Origin: CAZTTG01 sp964615935
Lineage (GTDB): Bacteria > Planctomycetota > UBA1135 > GCA-002686595
Length of the DNA: 64,000 nucleotides
Assembly: GCA_964615935.1 (NCBI GenBank)
Contig: CAZTTG010000029.1
Location: 3,129 to 67,128, forward strand
Direction of reading: 5' to 3'
The notes under the pieces: generated by a model
The model's input: the letters and a program-made list of their open reading frames with translations, nothing else
What the model was told of the DNA's origin: nothing
The model's database searches: none
Translations under genes and position numbers: made by a program
Shown here: in pieces, positions 26,237-34,333 of the stretch
Position numbering within the stretch: position 1 is the first letter of the stretch
Layout of the letters: every line of letters begins with the position of its first letter

Positions 26237-26261
26237 GCCGGGACGGTCGGAGGAGGATTTC

Positions 26262-27128
26262 ATGGCGCCGGTTGCCTCTCGAAGGCAGAGTCCCGCCCGG
26301 CTCCCGGAGCCCCCGGCGCCCCTGCCGTCGTCGGTCGGGCGTGGCGTGCGTCGTGGGGGCTGGCCCTCGGGCGATCGCGCGAGGGATCTGCGCGACCGGA
26401 TGACGCGCATGCGCGCCGCTCCCCGGCTGTGGGATCCCTGCTGGTTCACCACGCGCGCCAATCTGGCCGTCCTGCAGCGCATGGGGGCCCGTCTCGCGGG
26501 CGTGCGGGGGGCGCGGGTGCTGGACGTGGGATGCGGTCGGAAGCCTCTCCGGGGGCTGTTTCCGTCCGGGTGTGAGTTCGTCGGGCTGGACCTGGGTTCG
26601 GACTCGGCTGCCGACGTGGCGGTGGACGTGTCTCAGGGCTGGCCGCTGGGGGATGCCTCGGTCGACGCGGTGATCCTCTCGGAGGTGCTCGAACACCTGC
26701 CCGATCCGCGCGGCGCGCTGGAGGAGGCCTGCCGGGTGCTCAAGCCGGGGGGCGAGCTCTTCGTCTCGTCGCCCTTCGCCTTTCCGATCCACGGCCGGCC
26801 GCGGGACTTCTGTCGCTTCACCGAGTTCTACTATCGGCGGCTGCCGGAGGAGCTCCCGCTGTCGATCGAGGGCCTGCGGGCCAGCAACACGGTGTTCACC
26901 ACTCCGGTCCTCGCCATGCAGCAGATCCTGCTGTCCGCCCCGGTGCCGTGGTTCCTCAAGCAGGTGGGGTGGTTCCTGTCGAACCTGCTGGTGGCGCTTC
27001 CGGATCGAGTCGCGGCGCGCGGGGTGGATCCCTGGGGCAAGGGGGATCTGCGGGCGATCCACGGGCGCCTGGGGGCCTTCCTGCACTCGAATCCGGCCGG
27101 GTACTCGGTGCTGATGCGGCGGCGCTGA
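26262..27128 (+). CDS. Class I SAM-dependent methyltransferase
   Basis: 288 residues. AGGAGG at 26251-26256 is five bases before the ATG, which fixes the start. The first ~60 residues are Arg/Pro-rich and not part of the fold. Motif I is 'VLDVGCGRKPLRGLF', then 'FVGLDLGSDS' with the ribose-binding Asp, 'LGDASVDAVILSEVLEHLPD' (motif IV and post-IV) and 'CRVLKPGGELFVSSPF'. The protein resembles UbiE/BioC-like methyltransferases (Methyltransf_11) used on lipids, sugars or natural products. A hydrophobic stretch near residues 220-250 could associate with the membrane. It is the third gene of the folC transcript; the substrate is unknown. Confidence 0.78.
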   Translation: MAPVASRRQSPARLPEPPAPLPSSVGRGVRRGGWPSGDRARDLRDRMTRMRAAPRLWDPCWFTTRANLAVLQRMGARLAGVRGARVLDVGCGRKPLRGLFPSGCEFVGLDLGSDSAADVAVDVSQGWPLGDASVDAVILSEVLEHLPDPRGALEEACRVLKPGGELFVSSPFAFPIHGRPRDFCRFTEFYYRRLPEELPLSIEGLRASNTVFTTPVLAMQQILLSAPVPWFLKQVGWFLSNLLVALPDRVAARGVDPWGKGDLRAIHGRLGAFLHSNPAGYSVLMRRR

Positions 27129-27221
27129 GGGGCCGCGGGAAGCCCCGCCGAGGGCCGGGGACCCTTCAGGCTCGAAAGCGGCTGTCCCCGCTCCGATCCC
27201 GAAGTGCAGAATGGGTCTGCC

Positions 27222-27683
27222 ATGAGCGCCCCGGCTGGAAGCGACACCCCCGACCGCCGCCGCCGGAGCCGCGGCCACTGGATCGTCCTCGCCCTGGCCG
27301 CCTGCGGGATCCTGGCGCTGGCGCTCCTCGGACTCGCGACACGACCCGCCCAGGCGGGCCACGGCACGCACGAGCAGCTCGGCCTGGGAGCCTGCGCCGC
27401 CATGGAGAGCTTCGGCCTCCCCTGCCCGGGCTGCGGGGTGACCACCTCGGTCTCCCTCCTCGCCAGGGGGAGACCGGTGGACTCGCTCCGGACCCAGCCC
27501 TTCGGCTTCCTGCTCGCGCTGGGCGCGGTGGCCTTCGCGGCGTGGACCGCCTGGGGTCACTCGAGGGGCCGCGACCTCTACCTCGACCTCCGGACCCGCG
27601 ATCCCCTGCCCTGGGCCATCCTCGCCGGCGCAGCCCTGATCGCGGCCTGGATCTACAAGATCATCCAGGTCCGCGGGGGGTGA
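27222..27683 (+). CDS. DUF2752 family membrane protein
   Basis: 153 residues from the ATG at 27222. A GTG 18 bases upstream is a possible alternative; neither has a good Shine-Dalgarno. Three hydrophobic segments are visible (residues ~22-42, ~90-112, ~128-147). The motif 'FGLPCPGCGVTTSV' between the first two is the signature of DUF2752 proteins (C-P-G-C-G-x-T). The paired Cys could be redox-active or bind metal at the membrane. The family has no established function. It converges on rsgA with a 15-bp gap. Confidence 0.75.
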   Translation: MSAPAGSDTPDRRRRSRGHWIVLALAACGILALALLGLATRPAQAGHGTHEQLGLGACAAMESFGLPCPGCGVTTSVSLLARGRPVDSLRTQPFGFLLALGAVAFAAWTAWGHSRGRDLYLDLRTRDPLPWAILAGAALIAAWIYKIIQVRGG

Positions 27684-27698
27684 GGAGCGGGAGATCCC

Positions 27699-28658
27699 TC
27701 AGGGGTCCACGTCCCCCTCGGGCGGCTCCACCGGCGTGTCGTCGGGAGGCGGGGGAGCCAGCTCGTCGAGTACCTCCATGTAGCTCTGGTAGCGCGTCGC
27801 CGGGATCCGACCGGCCTCGACCGCCTCGGCCACCCGGCAGTCGGGCTCGTGGTCGTGCGTGCAGTCGGGGAAGTGGCAGTCCTCCTGGTAGGGCGCGAAC
27901 TCGGGAAAGAACGCGCGCAGCTCGTTCTTGTGCATGCCGTGCAGGCGAAACACCCGAATCCCCGGCGTGTCGACCACCCAACCCCCGCAGTCCAGGCGGT
28001 GAAGCTGGGAGTAGTTGGTCGTGTGCCGCCCGGTCTTCCAGTGGCCGCTGATCTGGCCCACCTTGAGGCCCAGATCGGGCTGGAGGGCGTTGAGCAGGGT
28101 GGACTTCCCGGCCCCCGAGGCGCCATAGAACACCGAGGTGCGATCGACGAGCCTGTCCCGCAGGACGTCCAGGCCGCGCCCATCCAGCGCACAGGTGTGG
28201 ATCAGCTCGACCTCGGCCCCGGCATAGGTCTCGCCCAGCGTCTCCAGCTCACCCTCGCGCGCCAGATCGATCTTGTTGATCACCAGACTGGCCGGTATGT
28301 CGTGCCAGGCGCAGGCCGCCAGGATGCGGTCGGTGCGGTTGGAGGAGAAACCCGGACGACCCACCGAGCCGATCACGAAGAGGCGATCGACGTTGGCCAC
28401 CAGGACCTGCTCGCGCGGATCGTGCGAGGAGGCCATGCGACCCAGCCAGTTGCGGCGCTCGAGGACCTCCTCGATGCTGGAAGGCTCGCTCCGCAGGTCG
28501 ACCCGCACGAGATCACCCACCGCGATGGGGTTCTTCTGCAGCCACAGATGCTCGAAGAGCTTGCCGCGCGGGGCGCACTGCACCACCTCGTCGCCAAAGT
28601 CCACGTGGCAGACCTTGGCGTCCGTCCGGATCACCCTTCCTTCCCTGAGCTCCACCAT
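27699..28658 (-). CDS. rsgA: Ribosome small subunit-dependent GTPase A
   Basis: 319 residues. It has the N-terminal OB-fold ('GRVIRTDAKVCHVDFGDE') and a circularly permuted GTPase domain with motifs in the order G4-G5-G1-G2-G3: 'LVINKIDLA', 'TCALDGRGLD', 'GASGAGKSTLLNAL' and 'VVDTPGIRVF'. The C-terminal zinc site is 'CHFPDCTHDHEPDC'. It releases assembly factors from the 30S subunit during late ribosome maturation. The C-terminal ~20 residues are Pro/Asp/Glu-rich. It diverges from the trmH-type gene. Its upstream region contains one arm of the foldback element, which includes TACACT (minus strand of 28699-28704). Confidence 0.92.
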   Translation of the reverse strand: MVELREGRVIRTDAKVCHVDFGDEVVQCAPRGKLFEHLWLQKNPIAVGDLVRVDLRSEPSSIEEVLERRNWLGRMASSHDPREQVLVANVDRLFVIGSVGRPGFSSNRTDRILAACAWHDIPASLVINKIDLAREGELETLGETYAGAEVELIHTCALDGRGLDVLRDRLVDRTSVFYGASGAGKSTLLNALQPDLGLKVGQISGHWKTGRHTTNYSQLHRLDCGGWVVDTPGIRVFRLHGMHKNELRAFFPEFAPYQEDCHFPDCTHDHEPDCRVAEAVEAGRIPATRYQSYMEVLDELAPPPPDDTPVEPPEGDVDP

Positions 28659-28693
28659 TCAGGACGGGCGCCCCGCGCCCCGGGCGACGGGAT

Positions 28694-28869
28694 GTGTTAG
28701 TGTACTGTCCCAGGAATTCGTGCACATATCTCGCGTCCCTGGCGGCCCCTGGCGGCGTTGCAGCTCCTCCGAGTATTGCCTGCGAATACGCGTCGTCGCT
28801 GCGCCTGGCCAGGAACCACCAGGAACGCGATCTATGTACACGAATTCCAGGGACAGCACACTAGAACAC
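28694..28869. repeat. Foldback (MITE/REP-like) element: imperfect full-length hairpin
   Basis: The outer arms 28698-28728 and 28833-28863 are inverted repeats matching at 28 of 31 positions, flanked by a shorter GTGTT/AACAC pair. Pairing continues inward imperfectly to a perfect GTATT (28773-28777) / AATAC (28785-28789) with a seven-base apical loop. So nearly the whole ~176 bp is one long palindrome. Each arm contains 'GTCCC-GGAATTCGTG' (one variable base). No transposase is nearby. It fills the divergent space between rsgA and the trmH-type gene and ends eight bases before the latter's ATG, so it supplies that gene's leader and probably promoter. This is typical of non-autonomous elements mobilised in trans. 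Confidence 0.75.
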
Positions 28870-28877
28870 CCATCGCC

Positions 28878-29657
28878 ATGGTACCGGAGGCGGTCATCCG
28901 CTCGGCGTCCAATCCGACCCTTCGCCGGGTGCGGGCCGTGCGGGCCGGACTGGAGCGGGAGTGGCTCCTGCTCGAGGGGGATCGGCTGATCGAGGAGGCC
29001 CGGGCCGCGGGCCTGGAGCTGGACCTGGTCCTCCTGGCCGAGGAGCGCGCCGCACGAGCCGGGGAGCTCGCCGGCCATCCCGTACGCCTGGTCCAGGACC
29101 ACCTCCTCCAGAAGGTCAGCGCCCTGAAGAGCTCGCCGGGAGTCCTGGCCCTCGTCCGCGCCCCCCGACCGCGATCCCTGTCGGAGCTGGGGGGCGCCCC
29201 CGATTCCCTTGTCCTGGTGATCGCGGGGGTCGCCGATCCGGGCAACCTGGGGGCCCTGGTGCGCGCCGCCGAGGCGGCCGGAGCGCGGGGCGTCGCCGTC
29301 GTCGAGGGGGGCGCCGGACCCTGGAACGAGAAGGCCGTGCGCGGGTCCATGGGGAGCCTCCTGCGCCTGCCCATCGCCGTCGAGCCCGACGCCGAGCGGG
29401 CCGCCGGCCAGCTCCGCCGGCGCGGCTTTCGACAGCTCCGGGCGGCGACCCGCGGGGGAGCCGACTATCGCGACCTCGACTGGTCGGGCCCCATCGCCCT
29501 GTGGGTGGGCTCGGAGACCGGCGAGCTGCCCGTGACCACCGCCGACTTCGAGGGCGTCACCATCCCCATGAGCGGGAGGGCCGAGTCCCTCAACGTCACC
29601 GTGGCCGCCTCGATCCTGATGTTCGCCAGCGGGCGCAGCGGGGGGGATCGGCCGTGA
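28878..29657 (+). CDS. TrmH/SpoU-family RNA 2'-O-methyltransferase (RlmB-like)
   Basis: 259 residues from the ATG at 28878. The frame is open upstream only through the foldback element. The three SPOUT motifs are visible: 'GVADPGNLGALVRAAEAAGA' (motif 1), 'LWVGSETGELP' (motif 2) and 'IPMSGRAESLNVTVAASIL' (motif 3, deep-knot SAM site). The N-terminal part, 'LLLEGDRLIEEARAAGLEL', is the SpoU substrate-binding domain. It methylates a ribose in rRNA or tRNA; the position is not predictable. The stop overlaps the rarA GTG start by four bases (GTGA). The Shine-Dalgarno is poor, perhaps because the foldback element replaced the natural leader. Confidence 0.85.
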   Translation: MVPEAVIRSASNPTLRRVRAVRAGLEREWLLLEGDRLIEEARAAGLELDLVLLAEERAARAGELAGHPVRLVQDHLLQKVSALKSSPGVLALVRAPRPRSLSELGGAPDSLVLVIAGVADPGNLGALVRAAEAAGARGVAVVEGGAGPWNEKAVRGSMGSLLRLPIAVEPDAERAAGQLRRRGFRQLRAATRGGADYRDLDWSGPIALWVGSETGELPVTTADFEGVTIPMSGRAESLNVTVAASILMFASGRSGGDRP

Positions 29658-30958
29658 GCGACGCGCTCTTCCCCGAGGGGCCGCGGGCCGAGCGCGATCC
29701 GCTCAGCGAGGCCCCCGCCGACGCCCCGTTGGCCGATCGGATGCGGCCCCGCACCCCCGAGGAGTTCCTGGGCCAGCGCCAGCTCCTGGCGCCCGGCCGC
29801 ATCCTGCACGGAGCGCTCGGCGGCGGCCTGCGACAGAGCCTGATCCTGTGGGGACCGCCGGGCAGCGGCAAGACCACCCTGGCGCGGCTGCTGGCCGCCC
29901 GCAGCGACATGCGCTTCGTGCCCTTCTCGGCCGTGCTCAGCGGCATCAAGGAGGTGCGCGGGGTGATGGCCGAGGCGGGCGCCGAGCGCCGCCGGTCGGG
30001 TGCGCGCACCCTGCTCTTCGTGGACGAGATCCACCGCTTCAACAAGGCCCAGCAGGACGCCTTCCTGCCCTTCGTCGAGCGCGGCGACGTGCTCCTGATC
30101 GGCGCCACCACCGAGAACCCCTCCTTCGAGGTCATCGGCCCCCTGCTCTCGCGCGCCCGCACGCTGGCGCTCGAGCCGCTGGCGGTCGAGGACCTGGAGG
30201 CCATCCTGCGCCGGGCGCTGGAGGAGCCGGAGAGGGGGCTCGCCGCGGCCATCGAGGTGGGTCCCGACGAGCTCACTCGCATGGCCCACGCCGCCGACGG
30301 GGACGCGCGCCGGGCGCTCAATCTCCTCGAGTCGGCCGCCGCCCTGGCGGGAGAGGGCGGTCGGGTGGACTCCGGGCTCCTCGATCAGGCCCTTCAGCGC
30401 AAGGCCCTGCTCCACGACAAGAGCGGCGAGGAGCACTTCAACCTGATCTCGGCCCTGCACAAGAGCGTGCGCAACTCCGACGCCGACGCCGCCCTCTACT
30501 GGCTGACGCGCATGCTGGCGGCGGGGGAGGACGGCAACTACGTGGCGCGGCGCCTGATCCGCATGGCGGTGGAGGACGTGGGACTGGCCGATCCCTTCGC
30601 CCTGCGGCTGGCGCTCGACGCCGCCGACGCCTGGCATCGCCTGGGCAGCCCCGAGGGCGATCTGGCCCTGGTCCAGGCCGCGGTGTACCTGGCGCGCGCG
30701 CGCAAGAGCAACGCCATCTACAAGGCCTTCGGGAGGGCCCGCGAGGACGTCGAGCGCACCGCCGCCGAGCCGGTGCCCCTGCACCTGCGCAACCCCGTGA
30801 CCTCCTTGATGCGCGCGGCCGGCTACGGCCAGGGGTACCGCTACGCCCACGACGACCCCGAGGCCCGCGAGGAGATGACCTGCCTGCCCCCCTCGCTCCA
30901 GGGGCGGCGCTACTTCGCCGCGCCCGAGCGCCGGCGGTCCGAGGACGAGGAGGGTTGA
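29654..30958 (+). CDS. rarA: Replication-associated recombination protein A (RarA/MgsA AAA+ ATPase)
   Basis: 434 residues from GTG 29654, overlapping the upstream stop (GTGA). The typical N-terminal 'LADRMRPRTPEEFLGQRQLL' precedes Walker A 'WGPPGSGKTTLARLL', Walker B 'LLFVDEIHRFNKAQQDAFLP', sensor 1 'LIGATTENPSFEV' and sensor 2 'DARRALNLLE'. The C-terminal half has 'KSVRNSDADAALYWLTRML' and 'YVARRLIRMAVEDVGLADP', which place it in RarA rather than RuvB or clamp-loader groups. It acts at stalled replication forks. All AAA+ catalytic residues are present. It converges on the GspE-N-like gene with a 12-bp gap. Confidence 0.92.
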   Translation: MSDALFPEGPRAERDPLSEAPADAPLADRMRPRTPEEFLGQRQLLAPGRILHGALGGGLRQSLILWGPPGSGKTTLARLLAARSDMRFVPFSAVLSGIKEVRGVMAEAGAERRRSGARTLLFVDEIHRFNKAQQDAFLPFVERGDVLLIGATTENPSFEVIGPLLSRARTLALEPLAVEDLEAILRRALEEPERGLAAAIEVGPDELTRMAHAADGDARRALNLLESAAALAGEGGRVDSGLLDQALQRKALLHDKSGEEHFNLISALHKSVRNSDADAALYWLTRMLAAGEDGNYVARRLIRMAVEDVGLADPFALRLALDAADAWHRLGSPEGDLALVQAAVYLARARKSNAIYKAFGRAREDVERTAAEPVPLHLRNPVTSLMRAAGYGQGYRYAHDDPEAREEMTCLPPSLQGRRYFAAPERRRSEDEEG

Positions 30959-30970
30959 GGTCCGTCCGGC

Positions 30971-31612
30971 TCAGCCCAAGCCCGAGCGCTGCTCGCCCTG
31001 CTCCGCGTCGCGCAGGCGCGACTCCTGCAGGCGCAGGGCGGACTCGATCTGATCCTCGCTCACCACGCCCATCTCCAGGAGCGTCTCGCCGATGCGCCGG
31101 CCGGTCACCTGCTGCATCCGCAGGGCCCGCTCGAGCTCGTTGCTCGTGAGCATCGACAGGCTGACCAGGATCTCCCCCAGACGTCGGCGGTTGATCAGCT
31201 TGAGGCCGCTGCTCACCCGCTGGCCCTGGCCTTCGCCGTTGCGGATGGCCTTCAGGAGGTGGGAGAAGCGCTCCTCGAGCTGGCCCTCCTCCTCCGCGGG
31301 CTTCAACGTCTCCTGGAGATAGCCCAGGATCTGCCGGATCGCCGCCAGCGTCTCCCCGGCCTTCACCTGACCGCGGGTGATCACGGCATCGAGGAGCGAG
31401 AGACCCACCTCGCACAGGGGCGCGAAGCAATCCGCACCCTCCTCCGAGAGCTGCCCCTTCAGGGATCGCAGGTGCGTATGCAATTCCCACATCACTCGCT
31501 CGTCGGCCTCGGTGCTGCGAGAGAGGGTGTCCTCCAGGGCGGGCGGCAGGGGGTCGATGGCCCCCAGCTCGGGGCGGTCCGCCGGGGGGACGGAGGGTGC
31601 GGGTTCTGACAT
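30971..31612 (-). CDS. GspE-N-like (MshEN-type) helical repeat protein
   Basis: 213 residues from the ATG ending at 31612. Residues ~1-45 are Pro/Glu-rich. Residues ~45-125 are predicted helical with no recognised domain. The C-terminal ~60 residues hold two short repeats, 'LGEILVSLSMLTSNELERAL' and 'IGETLLEMGVVSEDQIESAL'. These match the helical repeat of GspE N-terminal (MshEN-like) modules, which in some proteins bind c-di-GMP. The divergent neighbour at 31783 is a GspE-type ATPase that lacks such an N-terminal module, so this protein may be its detached partner. It is cytosolic. No enzymatic motif is visible. Confidence 0.6.
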   Translation of the reverse strand: MSEPAPSVPPADRPELGAIDPLPPALEDTLSRSTEADERVMWELHTHLRSLKGQLSEEGADCFAPLCEVGLSLLDAVITRGQVKAGETLAAIRQILGYLQETLKPAEEEGQLEERFSHLLKAIRNGEGQGQRVSSGLKLINRRRLGEILVSLSMLTSNELERALRMQQVTGRRIGETLLEMGVVSEDQIESALRLQESRLRDAEQGEQRSGLG

Positions 31613-31782
31613 CGGAACGGTTACCGGTGAGGGGGTGGGCGCGGAGCGGGCCGGATCTCCCCGGTATCGAGCGGAATCGGCGGTCAACTTCAGCCCCCCC
31701 GGATTCCGCCGGGATCGGGGGTTGGCTCAATCGGCCGTTCCGCGGCTTCCGATGAGGGGGGGGCCACCCCGAGGACGAATCC

Positions 31783-33012
31783 GTGGACTACCCCCCCCCG
31801 CTCCCCTGGCCCGGCGCCCCGATCGGTCCGACGCCCCACCCCTGCGGCCGCGAGGACCTCCATCGGGAGGCGGACGGCCACCTGCGGGACCTGCTCGCCG
31901 ACGCCCTGGAGGCGGGGGCCACCGACCTCCACCTCGAGCCCCGGTCGGGACGCCTGGTGGTCCGGCTGCGGGTGGACGGGGTGCTGGGCGAGCACCGGGT
32001 CCTGCCGCCCTCCTGGGCCCGCCCGCTCGTGGAGCGCCTCAAGGGCCTCGCGGGCCTGGCGCTCGCTCGCCAGCGCCTCCCGCAGATCGGCCGCATGGAG
32101 AGCCGGATCGGGGGGGAGCGGATCGGGCTCTCGGTGGCCACCGCACCCACCCTCGAGGGGGAGGAGGTCGTGCTGCGGATCCTGCGCGACCGCGAGCCGC
32201 GGACCCTCGAGGAGCTGGACCTCTCGGATCGCCAGCTCGCGCGGATCGAGGGCCTGCTCGAGAGCCGGAGCGGCCTGATCCTGACCACCGGTCCTCCGCG
32301 AAGCGGCCGGACCACCGCGCTCTACGCCATGCTCGATCGCATCGGCTCGGCCGAGCGCAAGGTCGTCACCCTGGAGGATCCGGTGGCCTTCGAGCTGGAG
32401 GGCGCCTCGCAGATCGCCGTGGACGCCGGCGCCGGCTTGGGCTTCGCGGCCGGCCTGCGCGCCGCCCTGCACCAGGACGCCGACGTCATCCTGGTGGGCG
32501 AGATCCGCGACCGGGAGACCGCCCAGCTCGCCGTGCGGGCCGCGCTGTGCGGCCACCTGGTGCTCTCGAGCCTGGAGACGGCGGACGCCATCGAGGCCGT
32601 CGCGCGGCTGATCGATCTGGGCGCGGAGCCCTACCTGCTGGCCGAGGGCCTGCGCGGCGTCGTGGCCCAGCGCCTGGTGGGCCGCCCCTGTCCCCACTGC
32701 AGCAGCCCGGTCCGACCCTCGTCCCAGCTCCTGGCCTGCGTGAGCCTGGACTCCCGCGCCGAGGGCGCCTTCCGGGAGGGCGCCGGCTGCGACCGCTGCC
32801 GCGGGAGCGGGCTCTCGGGCCTGGTGGCGCTCCACGAGATCATGACGGTCACCGCCGACCTCGCGCGGGAGATCCGCCGCGGGGCCTGGACCGAGGAGCT
32901 GCGCTGCGCGGCCCGGGACGCCGGCTGGGTCCCCCTGGCGGAGGACGGGCTCGCCAAGGCGCGCGACGGATCGACCACCCTCCAGGAGGTCATCCTGGCG
33001 GTGTGGAGGTAG
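31783..33012 (+). CDS. GspE/PilB-type secretion ATPase with altered Walker A and His box
   Basis: 409 residues from the GTG at 31783, with GAGGA upstream. It belongs to the type II secretion/type IV pilus ATPase family: 'ATDLHLEPRSGRLVVRLRVDG', the Asp box 'VVTLEDPVAFE', Walker B 'DVILVGEIRD', and the zinc-type 'CPHC' plus 'CDRC' pairs near residues 303-340. Walker A reads 'GPPRSGRTT', with Arg176 instead of the near-invariant Lys. The His box reads 'GHLVLSSLETADA', with Glu265 where the family has His in T-L-H-T. It also lacks the usual N-terminal GspE-N domain. ATP hydrolysis may be reduced or absent. No pilin or GspF gene is adjacent. Nine C (31791-31799) follow the start codon closely. 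Confidence 0.78.
   Translation: MDYPPPLPWPGAPIGPTPHPCGREDLHREADGHLRDLLADALEAGATDLHLEPRSGRLVVRLRVDGVLGEHRVLPPSWARPLVERLKGLAGLALARQRLPQIGRMESRIGGERIGLSVATAPTLEGEEVVLRILRDREPRTLEELDLSDRQLARIEGLLESRSGLILTTGPPRSGRTTALYAMLDRIGSAERKVVTLEDPVAFELEGASQIAVDAGAGLGFAAGLRAALHQDADVILVGEIRDRETAQLAVRAALCGHLVLSSLETADAIEAVARLIDLGAEPYLLAEGLRGVVAQRLVGRPCPHCSSPVRPSSQLLACVSLDSRAEGAFREGAGCDRCRGSGLSGLVALHEIMTVTADLAREIRRGAWTEELRCAARDAGWVPLAEDGLAKARDGSTTLQEVILAVWR
31791..31799. repeat. C9 tract next to the start codon of the secretion ATPase gene
   Basis: Nine C directly follow the third codon of the GspE-like gene, and a run of eight G lies about 30 bases upstream. A single-base change here would shift the frame after three residues. 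It is a possible slippage site. Confidence 0.6.
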
Positions 33013-33030
33013 GGCCGCCGTGAGCCGGCG

Positions 33031-34086
33031 CTACTCGGCGCTGGCCTCGACGCTCCAGGACGCGCCGCCCGAGAACTCGATGGTCCCCTCGATGTCGTGG
33101 ACCTCGCCGCCGGCGTCGATCGAGGCCGCAGCGTCGAAGTAGAACGCCACGTCGGAGCTCATCTCGAAGGCGAGGACGTGCCCGCCCTCCAGGCTCCACA
33201 GGAGCTCGCCCTCGCCCTCCAGCTCGATCTCGACGTCGGCGTGCGAGATGTCGGGCTCGATCCCCATCTCGCCGCCCTGCAGGGAGATCACCTCGAGGAT
33301 GACCTCGGCCAGGTCGAGGGCGCCGCTGCCGGCGAGCTCCACCGCAATCACCCCGGCCTCCCCGCCGTCGGCCTCGCGGGTGCCCTTGTACTGGCAGGTG
33401 ACGGTGAAGCCCGAGGGGAGGTCCGTCAGCTGGTCCTGCAGGAGCTCGAGGAAGAGGGCGCCCTGCTCGTCGATGTCGGCCGAGCTGGCGGCCGCGTCCA
33501 GACCTCTGTAGTAGTCGATCCCGGGCAGGAGCAGGCCGGGGATCAGCTCGTTGGCGACCTCCCAGCTCTCGCCCTCGCTCGGGTCGCCGTCGGGCGGCAG
33601 GAGCGCGCGCAGGTCCATGTCCTCGCCCAGGGCCTGCAGGACCTCCTCGTCCTGATCGGAGTCCTCGTCCACGAAGTTGACGTCGTACTCCTCCTCCTCG
33701 TCGTTCCAGCGGAAGCGGACCTCCGTGCCCTCGAGCTCGTCCACGGTCTCGGAGCCGGAGTCCTCCCCGGAGTCGTACTCGACGCTCACCTCGCCGAACT
33801 CGCGCACCAGGTCGGTGGGCCGACCGTCGCTCACCCCGTTGTAGGTGTCGGTGATCTCCGCGCTGAGGACCAGGTTGATCGCGGGCTCGGAGTCCATCTG
33901 GATCATGCCCCCCATGTCCTGGCCATCGAGCGTGAACACGAGGTCGTCCATGGCGAGGTCCAGCTCGATCTTGAACTCCTTGGCGATCGTGGTGCCGGAC
34001 TCGGGGTGGAAGCCCAGCTCGGCCACCGCCGGGGCGAAGGCGAGCAGGAGGGGGACGGCCAGGCAGGTGGAGAGGGCGCGCTTCAT
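33031..34086 (-). CDS. Secreted acidic protein of unknown function
   Basis: 351 residues from the ATG ending at 34086. The signal peptide 'MKRALSTCLAVPLLLAFAPA' ends at an Ala-x-Ala site before 'ELGFHPESG'. The mature protein is very rich in Asp and Glu, with stretches such as 'DSGEDSGSETVDELEG' and 'NDEEEEYDVNFVDEDSDQDE'. It alternates short beta-like segments and contains one mid-protein Cys. I recognise no domain. The acidity suggests an exported Ca2+-binding or matrix-associated protein, but this is a guess. It converges on the secretion ATPase gene with an 18-bp gap. Confidence 0.7.
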   Translation of the reverse strand: MKRALSTCLAVPLLLAFAPAVAELGFHPESGTTIAKEFKIELDLAMDDLVFTLDGQDMGGMIQMDSEPAINLVLSAEITDTYNGVSDGRPTDLVREFGEVSVEYDSGEDSGSETVDELEGTEVRFRWNDEEEEYDVNFVDEDSDQDEEVLQALGEDMDLRALLPPDGDPSEGESWEVANELIPGLLLPGIDYYRGLDAAASSADIDEQGALFLELLQDQLTDLPSGFTVTCQYKGTREADGGEAGVIAVELAGSGALDLAEVILEVISLQGGEMGIEPDISHADVEIELEGEGELLWSLEGGHVLAFEMSSDVAFYFDAAASIDAGGEVHDIEGTIEFSGGASWSVEASAE

Positions 34087-34333
34087 GGGCTTCTCGGGGG
34101 CTCGGAGGGGGGGCGGGTGACGAAAAAGGGCGGCGCAGGATAGCCGCCGGGTCCCGCCGGCGACAGGGCCGCCGGTCGTGGGCTCTCCTTCTCGACGCAA
34201 ACCGCGGGCCACTTCAAGCGAGGGCCGCCGAGGGAGGGCTGGAGGGCCCGAATCGGGGCCTGGGCGCGGGCCGGGCCTGCCGGGGCGGGCCAGATCCGCC
34301 CATCCGGGCGTCGAGCCGGCGGAGGATGCCGGC

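Noticed and set aside
34087..34333. Possible small gene or terminator between the acidic protein gene and recD2
   Set aside because: Only GC-rich short inverted repeats and no credible ORF with Shine-Dalgarno; no T-run after any stem.
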